Assembly: GCA_022578605.1 (NCBI GenBank)
Contig: MU394184.1
Span: 1-24,355, forward strand
Direction: 5' to 3'
DNA from: Camillea tinctor
Lineage: Eukaryota; Ascomycota; Sordariomycetes; Xylariales; Xylariaceae
Length of the DNA stretch: 24,355 nt
Shown here piece by piece: positions 1-9,900 of this stretch. A model generated the notes under the pieces. It was not told where the DNA came from. It did no database searches and saw only the letters and a program-made list of their open reading frames with translations. The position numbers were made by a program, and so were the translations under genes. Position 1 is the stretch's first letter. Each line of letters starts with the position of its first letter.

Positions 1-1555
1 AAAATTATTTAATATAAAAGTTTTTTTAAATTATATAAAAATTATAACTTTATATTAGTTTAAATTATTTTTATTTAAAATTTTTATACTTTTAACGTAT
101 TAAAGTTTTTTTTAAATAAATATTATTAATTAAGATTTATTAAAAGCAATATTTTTAAGTTTTAAAATTATATTATTAAATTTAAACGTTGCTTTTTTAA
201 GTTATAAAGTAAATTTTTTAATTAAAGTATTTATAATACTGTTTAATTTTTTTTATTAAAGTTATATTTAATTTAAATATGTTAATTTCGTAGTTTATTA
301 TTTAAAAGTAGCTTTAATAAATAAAGTTTAAAATATAAACATAATTTACTAAGCGTTTTTAAAAACGTTTTTTTTATTTTCGAAATAAAATTAAATTTAT
401 TAATTATAAATTATTATATTAATAAAAATACTGTTTTTACTTTTAATAACTATTTTTATATTATTTAAGTTATTTATATTTAAGTTAAAAATACTTAGTT
501 TATTACGTTTAATTTTTTATAAAAAACCGCTTTATAATATACTTTGCAAATTTTAAGTATTAAGCGTTTAATTTTTAATATATTTTAAAGTATTATGCAG
601 TTCGTTTTATAAAAAGTTTTTTAAAGGTTTTTTTAAGCTATTATTACTTAAATTGTTTAAATCGTTAAAGTAGCTTTTAATAGCTTTAACTTAAAATTAA
701 ATAATAGCTAAAACTTGCTATAAAGGTTATTAAAAAAAAACTTATAATGTTTAAACTTTATAATATAGTTATATTACTTTAAGTTTTATAATAAAAACAT
801 GCAATATAAAATATATAGTTTATTAAAATATTACAAATTATTTAACTATATAAAATATTTAAATAAAGTTTTTAAACGCGTTTTAAGTTTTTTATAAAAT
901 TAATTAATGCATAAATTTTATAAAAATAAAAGTTGCTTTTAATTAATTTTAATAGTAGTTTTTTAATAATGCTTTTAAATTTTACAAATTATTTAAACGT
1001 TACTATAAATTATTAACTTATTATAGCTATAATAAAGTATTTTTTATGCGTAGTAAGTATGTTAAATTTATTTATAACTAATAATTTAAAGCTTTTATTT
1101 AGTTTAAAGCTTTAGCTTAATTTAATGCGTTATTTTAAAAGTTTAAAAAAACTACTAAACTGTTTTAAGCTAATAATCGTTTAAATAAAGCTTATAATTT
1201 AAACTTTTTTATTATATTGTTTATATAGTTTTTTATATTATTTTTTAAATTATTATACATTGCTTTTATTAAGTTTATTTATTTAACTATATTTTTAACT
1301 TATTACTATGCTATTATTTTTTATTTACTTTTAAAAAATTAAATTAATTTATAATAATACTTAGCTATTTTATTATTTTTTTTAATGTTTTTAAATATAT
1401 TTAAATTTTTTAAATTATTTTAATTTTTTAATTTAGCAAATAAAGTTTTAAATTTTCGTAAAAACTTAGTAAATATGGTTTGTTTATTATTAAACTAATA
1501 TATTAAAAATTTTTTTTTAAAGTTTTTTAAATCTTTTTAATTTTTTTTATTATTT

Positions 1556-1609
1556 ATGCTTTAATTATTACTTATACTTTAATTATTATTTATACTTTAA
1601 TTATTTTTT
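1556..1609. repeat. 18-bp tandem repeat, 3 copies
   Basis: Three adjacent 18-base units start at 1556, 1574 and 1592, each based on ATACTTTAATTATTATTT with a few changes (the first begins ATGCTT). The array lies inside the RIP-degraded block and has no visible coding meaning. It may be an old minisatellite of a transposon. Confidence 0.7.
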
Positions 1610-1674
1610 AATACTTACTTTTTTAGCATTTTTATAGTTTGCTTAAAAGCTAAGCGTTTTAATTAAAAAAAATT

Positions 1675-1734
1675 AAGTTAAAAAAAACCAAGTTAAAAAA
1701 AACTAAGTTAAAAAGAACTAAGTTAAAAAAAATT
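1675..1734. repeat. 15-bp tandem repeat, 4 copies
   Basis: Four consecutive 15-base units start at 1675, 1690, 1705 and 1720, consensus AAGTTAAAAAAAACT, with a degenerate partial unit on each side. The period is a multiple of three, so it could be the remains of a pentapeptide repeat in a mutated element gene, but no open frame survives to test that. Confidence 0.75.
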
Positions 1735-1865
1735 AAGTAATAAGTTTATTTTAAGCCTAGCTATTAAGTAAAGCTTTATTAAATACAAATTAACTTTAAC
1801 TGTTTTTAGCGCTTTTTTATAGCAAAATTGCGCTATTTATTAATAATAAATGTTAAAATTAATAA

Positions 1866-1963
1866 GTAAAAATAATAAAAAAATAAATTAATAATAAAAA
1901 TAATAAAACAATAATAAAAATAATAAAATAGGTTAATAATAAATAAAAATAATAAAATAAATT
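1866..1963. repeat. AATAATAAA-type low-complexity array
   Basis: Irregular runs of AATAATAAA and AATAAATAA fill about 100 bases. The units are too uneven to give a single period. This is low-complexity DNA within the RIP block. Confidence 0.6.
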
Positions 1964-2589
1964 ATGTATAAGTTAAGTTTATTGTTTTTTTTTTTTTAAA
2001 AAGTAAAGTTTAAAAATTTTTAAGTTTTTATAAGTTAATAAAGTACGCGCTTTTTATATAACACTAATTTAAGTAAAAAACTTAAGCAAAGTAAAATAAA
2101 AAGTATAAAAACTATACATAAAATTTCTAATTAAAAATTGCAAAAATTTTATATGTTTTAAAAATTTAAAGCATTTTATAAAAAACGTACTAATTAAAAT
2201 ACTGTAAACGTTAACGTTAATATAAAACTATTAACTTAAATATAATATTATAAATAAAGGTTTATTTATTAATTAAAATATTTTTATTAAAATTTACTTT
2301 ATAGTAATAAATAGTTTTTTTAACTTAAATTGTTAATTTTTAGCAAAAAGCGTTAAATTTTGCCTATTTTTAATAAAAAGCGTTAAATATAGCTAGTTTA
2401 CTTAAAAAAAATATTATTTTTAATTTGCTTTTTAATTAAAAAGGTTTAAGTTAAAAAGTTTATTTAATAATAATAAAATGAAATTTTTATAACTACGTTA
2501 AAATTAAACTTATTGCACTATATAATGCAAAATGTAGCAATATAAAGTAGTATTATAAATATGTAAAAAAATAAAAAAGTATAATATTA

Positions 2590-2612
2590 AATGTGCAGCG
2601 CAGCTGCACATT
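2590..2612. repeat. GC-rich perfect hairpin in AT-rich DNA
   Basis: Arms AATGTGCAGC (2590-2599) and GCTGCACATT (2603-2612) are exact reverse complements around a 3-base loop GCA. This is one of the very few GC-rich spots in the first 3.7 kb. A second small inverted repeat follows at 2641-2656 (CTAGT ... ACTAG with a 6-base loop). The hairpin could be the end structure of a transposable element; nothing else identifies it. Confidence 0.7.
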
Positions 2613-2724
2613 AAATGTTGTTATTTTTTTATTTTATTTACTAGTGCTAATACTAGTCCTTATCTTATCTTATTTATATAGAGTGCTATGCACCCTTTAA
2701 TATATAGTAATTGCATTAAATACC

Positions 2725-3740
2725 TTTAAACTCATTATTTTCAAAACCTTATAACTTAGCCATTTTTAAAGCTTTAATAATAAAATTAAATGTATTAAAT
2801 ATTTTAGTTTTTATATTAATTTATAATATAAGTTTTATAATTTTACTATTTTTTAATTATAGTTTAATTTAATTATAAAATACATTAAAATATAAATATT
2901 TAAATTTAATATTTAAATATATTATATATAAATAAAAAGTATTTTTATTTTATTATATTATTTTAATTATAAAATAAAATAAAACTTATATTAAATTATA
3001 TATATATATATTATATTTATATAATAAAATTATATAATTTAATATTTTTATTTTTAACTTTATATAATAAATAAAAATCGTAAAATTTAACTTTTAATTT
3101 TAATATATTATTTATATTTAAAATAATTTTAATTTTAAAACCGTTTATTTTTATTAGTTTTAGTTAATTAATAAAGTAAATATTAAGTTTTTATAAAATT
3201 TTATATAGTAAAAGTTTTTAAATGAGGCTATAAGTAAAACCGTTTTATATAGTAAAACTTTATATTTATATTAAAGCTTTAATATAATTAATAAAAATAA
3301 ACGGTTTTAAATATAATATAATATTAAATAAAAATAATTTATTAAAAGTTAAAATTTAATTTTAACATTTTTATTTATTATATAAAATTAAAAGTTATAA
3401 AATATATATTAAGTTTTTAATTATAAATAATTATAGTAAAATTAATTATAAAAATTATATTTTTTAAAAAATTATAAAATAAAATGCTTAAATTTAATAT
3501 ATATATAAAACTTTATTTAATTATTTAATTATAACTTATTAAAAACTATATTTTAAAAATAATGTATATTTTTAATATACTTTAATTTTATACGTTTATT
3601 ATATTATATTAAAATTAACTTTTAAAAAAATAAAAAATATAAATAAAAAGTAAAATGTTTAAAATATTAAAATATATTAATTTTACTTTTATAGCTTTAA
3701 AAATAGCTAAGTTATAAGCTTTTTAAAATAATAAATTTAG
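2725..3740. repeat. ~1 kb inverted repeat (near-palindrome)
   Basis: Three anchored blocks pair as reverse complements around a common centre near 3222-3233. Positions 2734-2773 pair with 3693-3732 (37 of 40 bases by my count). Positions 3061-3078 pair with 3367-3384 (18 of 18). Positions 3137-3156 pair with 3289-3308 (20 of 20). The small shift of centre between blocks implies indels. Arms are about 430 bp and the loop about 130 bp (3157-3288); the loop holds a 15-bp direct repeat at 3199-3213 and 3243-3257. One outer mismatch is C versus T, as expected from RIP after duplication. It may be a fold-back element or two element copies in opposite orientation. Confidence 0.8.
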
Positions 3741-3764
3741 GAGTGTTTTGGCTTATTTTGCGTG

Positions 3765-3796
3765 CTCGCGAGGTGGGGGTGTTCGCGAGGTGTGGG
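3765..3796. repeat. Imperfect direct repeat CTCGCGAGGTGGGGG
   Basis: Two units, CTCGCGAGGTGGGGG (3765-3779) and TTCGCGAGGTGTGGG (3782-3796), sit 17 bases apart just after the AT-to-GC transition. The first contains the self-complementary 8-mer CTCGCGAG. They lie about 270-300 bp upstream of the SVP26-family start and could be promoter elements. No binding factor is assigned. Confidence 0.5.
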
Positions 3797-4039
3797 TCTA
3801 TGGTAAATGGCAATGGGACTGTGGGGGGTTGAGGTCATAGAGGTGAAGTTCCTGACAGCCTGATTAGGTAACCTGGCCTAAGTCCCACTACTTTAGCGTG
3901 TTGTACTTAGGTACCCAGTGTCTTGTCGCTTCGACCATTGTTCGTTCAATTGTTCTTCAACTTTTCTTTCCCACCAACCAACTACCTCGCATCTCCCTCC
4001 CGACGCGTCTTTATCCTCCTTCCCGCTCTTCCCCATACC

Positions 4040-4057
4040 ATGACATATTATTCATAG
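4040..4057 (+). promoter_or_regulatory. Putative 5-codon upstream ORF of SVP26-family gene
   Basis: An ATG at 4040 with A at -3 reads Met-Thr-Tyr-Tyr-Ser then TAG, ending 8 bases before the main start at 4066. It is the only ATG between about 3815 and 4066. Whether it is transcribed is unknown because the transcription start cannot be seen. Confidence 0.35.
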
Positions 4058-4065
4058 TCGCCAAC

Positions 4066-4940
4066 ATGTGGATTTTACCTCTTGTTGGGTATCTCGGCTC
4101 CATCGTGGGCTTCTGTTTCTTGACGTTGGCCATAGGTACGTTCATTCTTGGCATCCCCAAAAGACACTTGGTCCCTTGATCCCAATCATACCTACATCCG
4201 TCTATACATACATTATGCCTTGGCACATGGCAACGGGAAGATGGATGGACATAGAATGGATATCTAGCTAACATGAAATTTACTATAACGCAGCCTCCGG
4301 TTTATACTACCTCTCCGAACTCGTTGAAGAGCACACGGTTATTGCGAAGCGACTCCTCACTAGACTAATATATGCGATAATCGGCCTTCAAGCCCTGCTT
4401 TGCCTTGTCGATGGCTTTCCCGTTGCCTTGACGGTGCTAGGTGTTGTGTCGCACGTTATCTACCTAGGCAATATGCGTCGCTTCCCCTTTGTCAAGTTGA
4501 CGGACCCCCTATTTGTCACCTCCTGTGGTATGCGCTGTTAAGCAGGCTCCGCTCACACCATGTTGGGATGTAGGGTTGCTAACATGTCAGCAGTGTTGGT
4601 ACTTGTCAATCATTACTTCTGGTTTCGTCATTTCTCCGACGCACAGCAGCGATCTTATTCACGCTTGTCATCAATGTATGACCAGCCTGATGTGCCCAAC
4701 TTTACAGAGATCGCCTCGTACTTTGGCCTCTGTGTTTGGCTTGTCCCTTTTGCCCTGTTCGTCAGCTTATCAGCCAACGACAATGTCTTGCCTACCATGG
4801 GTAGCGAGCAACCCTCACACAGTGGTGATGGTAAAAACAAGAGACAAGGCATGGTGAAACTTATCGTGGATTCCGTTCTCTCGGCCATTGGTGAAGTTAG
4901 TCGTCTGGCCGGATGGAAGAAATCAGACGATCGTTTCTGA
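4066..4940 (+). CDS. svp26: SVP26/TEX261-family COPII cargo adaptor
   Basis: The predicted protein has 217 residues from exons 4066-4135, 4294-4527 and 4591-4940. Yeast Svp26 (Erv26) is a multi-span protein of the ER and early Golgi that helps load membrane glycosyltransferases and similar cargo into COPII vesicles. The family block SGLYYLSELVEEHT falls right after the first splice junction, and DGFP, a run of hydrophobic spans and NHYFWFRHF follow in order. The C-terminal ~50 residues are polar. Intron 1 has donor GTACGT and branch GCTAAC at 4267; intron 2 has donor GTATGC and branch GCTAAC at 4579. Intron 2 ends in a tandem TCAGCAG, so exon 3 could also begin at 4594, dropping one Ala. The ATG at 4066 was chosen because the family begins with hydrophobic residues at once. 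Length matches the family (about 200-230 residues). The gene lies only ~330 bp from the RIP block. Confidence 0.93.
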
Positions 4941-6902
4941 GAAGATGAGACGGCCGTGTTTCTATGCGTGAGATGTTTTGTACGATATTATGAATGGTTC
5001 AATGAACCCCCTTTTTATCTAATGGTGAGTGATCGGCCCACCAATGCAAAACCTCCATTAGGTATATTAGTTGGCTGACTGGATTCATGAAGAGCCCCTA
5101 ATTGGTAAACACACTATGTATTTGCTGCAGCCACTAGCGCTTCCTTAGTACCTTTACCCCTTAAATCGACTAGCATTTATCCTAGCAAGCTCACCTCAGA
5201 GAAGCAAAATTTTTCCCTGGGTATGAGTTACCGTAACATGATGGTATGTGCCTCTTTCTTTTGCCAAAAAAAAAATCAAGATGCTTTCATGATGACCTCT
5301 CCAAATGAAAATTATGCTAGATTGTATTTGAGTCAATCGACGTTGATGCAAACATTTGGGTTTCACTGAATATAATATTTAAGCCTGCACAGTTTATTCA
5401 GATTTTTGCCTTTTATAACCATGTTCGATCACTGACTTGGCACTACAGAGTATCGTTTGAAAGACTCGAGACTTGATTCTCATCACAGCCTTCCGCAAAA
5501 GTTTGGTTACCACCTTTGTAGCAGCCTAATGGTAGAGATGGTGAATACGAGGTTTTGAGGTGCCAGTTAGACGATGTTGGTTTAAGCATATTCGTTGCTG
5601 AGACTGGACCCGGTCTCCCTTTTAGATGATGTAGTAGATGTATCAAATCATTTTGGAAGCAGCATATATGAACAAACCACTGGCCGTGGCCATGCTACTA
5701 GCCGCATTCTTGGCCCCCTCAGGCCACGATGCGGCATGGCTTCCCTCGGCAAATCAAGTTGAAACTGGGTCGATTTACTTAATTTTGGCGACATACGAAC
5801 TTTTGACTTTGCCAAGAACGAGTTAATAATATGGTAGATGATAGTATTGATGGGACCCACAAAGCATCATGCATGTTCTAATATCATAGATGTTGAATGT
5901 GGTGGGGAGTGCCGCCGATTCTATCCTGTGGAGGTGAAGTTTATAGTGCTGCCTGAATGTTACGATGTTTTGCTTCTGTGCTGAGTGGTTTTGCTAGCTT
6001 GGCAGACTGAGAGGTAGGCAAGTAGGTATGTAGATCAAGCTTAGTCTAAGGTTAAATAGGAGTAATGAAAAATGGTTGAGAAACACCATTATCATCTTTC
6101 TACTACGTAAGTAGCACGGCTGCACGGCGTAGCCTGAAATACGGTAGATGCTTTTATTTCACTATCAATATATCAATGGATGGGCTATAAACCGCAAAAG
6201 GCCTCAACCGGAAAGATTAGCATGCCGGTAAGTGGGTGTTGGTATGTACAACATGCGAGGTGGCGGTGTTTACCCGGATCAGCTCTCGTCCAATAAGGTT
6301 AAAGCACAGCGTCTATTATAGGAAATAGTAATCTAGACGCTGTTGTGGGAAGTGACTTCCTTGCATAAAGCGGCTCCAGTTAGTCTCAAGAATTCTGTTG
6401 CCTGAAAAATGAACGAGAGAAGGAAGCCGCAAGCAATAATTCAAAGCTCGATCAACCAATCAATTACCGCGCTCGCTTTGCTTGTCCACCTTCAACTCGT
6501 GCTTTCCAGTGCTTAGATCCTCGTATCTCCTCCATCTCAGATGATCAACACTGCACGCAATCGGCAGGAACTTAAGCTGATCTAAGTATGGTGGGTTGGT
6601 ATGTATAGCACTAACCTTATTGATGTACTTATTGGCAATATACTACTACTATACCACCGGATTACTCAGATGCCTTGACTTGTATAGCCCCTATGAAGTA
6701 AATCATTAATATCTAATACATCCGTGGTCTTGAGTCTTGACTCTTCTTTAAAAGAGAGGTCAAGTTTTCAACAGCCTCGTCAACACCACAACATAAACAC
6801 AAATATTAAATATAAATTTACAACAAGAAAAAAAAAAAAAACCACCGGACCAAATATAATATGACCAACTAAGTCGCTCGTTTAGTCACTTCATTTTGAA
6901 AA
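4941..6902. other. Intergenic region, no supported gene
   Basis: About 2 kb between the SVP26-family stop and the ABC transporter start. Short open frames exist (for example 62 codons at 5638-5826 on the plus strand) but lack splice-site logic, family motifs or coding-like composition. The last 200 bases carry features of the transporter's promoter and leader: an AT-rich TATA-like patch near 6806-6820 and an A run near 6829-6842. No tRNA, transposon end or longer repeat was recognised. Confidence 0.6.
6861..6872 (+). promoter_or_regulatory. Putative 3-codon upstream ORF of ABC transporter
   Basis: An ATG at 6861 reads Met-Thr-Asn then TAA and stops 30 bases before the main start at 6903. It has A at -3 and is the only ATG in roughly the 200 bases upstream of the gene. 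It could modulate translation if it lies in the mRNA, which cannot be seen here. Confidence 0.35.
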
Positions 6903-9900
6903 ATGGAAGGTCAATCCAGCCTGCGCCAAATACTGGCGCTTGTGAGGAAGAACCTCCTGATTATTATTGTACGAAAGTGGTTTTCGACTCTACTACGTTC
7001 GCTCGTTCTTCCGATTGCACTTCTCGTCCTTCTCCTCGAAATCCAAAACTTCTCAAAAGATAACAACAAGTATGGCGTCGGTAACACCCATTCGATTCAG
7101 AGCCTTGTAGATGCCATGCAAGGCCCAAAGCCTCTGGTTATAGTCCAGACTCCGGGCCTTGGAGACGATGTTCCCCCAGTTATCGAGAAAATAACCAACG
7201 GTCTAAACGACCAAAACATTATTCGGCTCGGCGACGAGAATGAAATTGAGGATAAATGCCCAGTCGACTTTCATGGAAATTCACCTTGCTACGCTGTTGT
7301 CATCCTCAGGGATTCGCCCCGGAGCGGTCGCCCTAATGCTCAATGGAATTACACGATCCAGACAGATCCGAGCCTGGGGGGCTCGAGTTACAACGTTTTT
7401 GATACAAACAATGCAGTTGACCGCGTCTTTCTTCCTCTGCAATCTACTATTGAAAATGCAATGGCCAATATATCTAGCAGTCCTGACATCTTGCCATACA
7501 CACTCCGGACACAGGAAGAGGTTGACAAGAGGTCCAGGCTCGAGTTTCAGATGATAGCCCTATTTATCCTTTCGTTTGTGTTCTTTCTCACCATGGTTCC
7601 GTCAGTACATCACTTGGTTAGCACGATGTCCTCGGAGCGGGAATCCGGAATGTCACAGTTGATTGACGCCATGGGAGGTGGTGTTGCTTTATCCCGAGTT
7701 GTTAGCTATGCTATCACATTCAATATTCTCTACCTCCCGCTTTGGATCATTCTTGGAGCTTGTAAGACGCCCCCCTCACTACGAATACCGGCTTAAATAA
7801 GACTAACTTGAGTAACCCAGTATTCTCGTCTCTCTTCCTCCCAGGCCAAAGTGCGGCAATCGTGATCTTCTGGCAAGTACTCACAGGTTGGGCGTCTACT
7901 AATGCCAGCATCTTCGGGACAGCATTTTTCAAGAAAGGAGCCTTCGCGACAATTTTCGTATCCTTAATTACCATTCTTCTTGCTATCTTTGCTGCATACA
8001 TGGAGAACCTCCCCATCTCTCCTTTATTTTTCCAAGTCGCCATATTGAGTCTTCTGTTCCCGAGCATGAACTACGTATTCTTTTTCAGTTTCATAACGAA
8101 AGCTGAGATCGCCGGGATCCCTCTCAAGATGCAAGAGCCAATTCCACCAAATGCTCTTTCAGCTTCTATCTCCGGACAAAATATCGGGATCAACTGGAAC
8201 ACCCAATCAGGCCCTTATTTCTTATGGGTCATGCTAGTAGCCCAGATCATTGTCTATCCTATGCTGGCCATCTTGGTTGAGAACATGTTACACGGAAATA
8301 ATCGACGGCGCAGACACTTTCATGCTACACCAGAAGCAGCAAGTTCTCATGTCGCGATCGAGACTTCTGATCTCACGAAGAAATACACCCCATCTTGGTT
8401 CAAGAGGATGTGTTGTTGTGCTCGTTCACCGCCAACCAAGGCTGTGGATGGTCTCAATCTCATAAGCCACAAGCACCAGGTCCTTTGTCTGTTGGGTCCG
8501 AATGGCTCGGGAAAGACAACTACACTCGACATGCTCTCTGGCTTTCAAACCCCTACAAGTGGTCAGATAAACATCAATGCATCTGCTTCTCAAATAGGTA
8601 CGTCGAACTCGAATAGTCTATGTTGAATACTGCTGACTTGGTAAAGGCATCTGTCCGCAGAAGAATGTGATGTGGGATAATCTCACTGTTCACGAACATC
8701 TGGTTATATGGAACGCTATCAAGGGCAACGTGGAGGATATGGCCGGCCTCGACCAATTGATTCAGAAATGTGATCTCGCCAAGAAGAAGAATTGTTTTGC
8801 AGGTAGCCTCAGCGGTGGAATGAAACGGAAGCTTCAACTAGCTTGTATGCTTGTTGGTGGATCTTCAATTTGCCTCCTTGACGAGGTCACTTCTGGACTT
8901 GACCCAATTTCTCGACGCGCCATATGGAATGTTATCCTGAGCGAGCGTTCCAAGAGGACCATAGTGTTCACGACTCATTTCCTGGATGAAAGCGAAGTCC
9001 TCTCTGACCATATCGTCATCGTCAAGCTCGGGCAGATGAAGTGCCAGGGAACACAAGCTGAACTCAAGAACCAATACGGAGGTGGTTACCGTGTTCATAT
9101 TCCTAAAACGGAAAACATCTCGGGAATTAGATACCCAGTCACGGAGCGCCGTGATAGATACATCTGCAGAACACCAGATTCTACATCTGCCGCCCGCCTT
9201 TTGGCCTTGCTTAATGGTTCAAGGAATTCCGAAATCTACATCACAGGCCCTACGATTGAGGATGTCTTTTTGAAGGTTTCCGAGGATCCAGAAACACCTT
9301 TTGGGGATGAGCTTGAAACCTTCCCGACGACGACATCTGAGCTAAGCAAAATGGAGGAACCAGAAGCAAATCCGACACCAAGGCAAATTTACTCAAAACA
9401 GATTCGTGCCCTCATCCTTAAAAAGTTCATCCTTCTACGCTCACTCTGGTGGATATACCTCTTCGCGATGATCATCCCTATTGTCTCCACTATCTTCCTC
9501 ATGCCTTTTCTCGACGGCTACGTACAACCAGATTGCAGCAATCTACTCGGGTTTGACTCTGTGGCACATCACTCATCAATAAACAATATGGGAACTTTAG
9601 CTCTTGGGCCAGAGTCGGTGAATAGAACAATAGCAACGATAGTAAACGAAACCAATACGCACACGTCCAGTTACGGCGACGGTCCCTATATTCAGAACAG
9701 CCGAAGCGGGTTGGAGAATCTCATTCATACAAATACCACTAATCTCTACGGCGGCGGAGTTTGGCTTGGGAATGACACTACACCTCTTGTCGCGTACAGC
9801 GCAGAATCCGGCTCATATAGTGCAACGGCCCTCTTGAACCTTGCCAACCAGGTTCGTAGCGGAGTCCCGGTTTCCCTATACTTGTCCAATTTGAAGTCGC

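Larger units (their letters stand above)
1..3736. repeat. AT-rich, RIP-degraded repeat block
   Basis: This stretch is nearly all A and T, with only scattered G/C, mostly in GpC, CpG, ApC or GpT contexts. CpA and TpG are rare and TpA is very common, as expected when RIP converts CpA to TpA on both strands of duplicated DNA. No convincing reading frame exists on either strand; stop codons are dense everywhere. The block probably derives from transposable elements, but mutation is too heavy to name a family. A less altered island lies near 2641-2760, where C is more frequent. Composition switches abruptly to ordinary mixed sequence at about 3736-3745. RIP is inferred from dinucleotide pattern by eye, not computed. 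Confidence 0.85.

Noticed and set aside
2590..2645. Helitron 3' end (hairpin then CTAG)
   Set aside because: The spacing of ~28 bases is too long for the usual end, no 5' end or Rep/helicase trace is visible, and CTAG is common in this DNA.
1..3736. Mitochondrial DNA as the source of the AT-rich block
   Set aside because: No mitochondrial gene, tRNA or intron-type frame is present, stops fill every frame, and the CpA/TpG shortage fits RIP better.
5638..5860. Small open frames on both strands in the SVP26-ABC gap
   Set aside because: Overlapping opposite frames of 60-70 codons with no motif, leader or splice context; expected by chance in mixed sequence.
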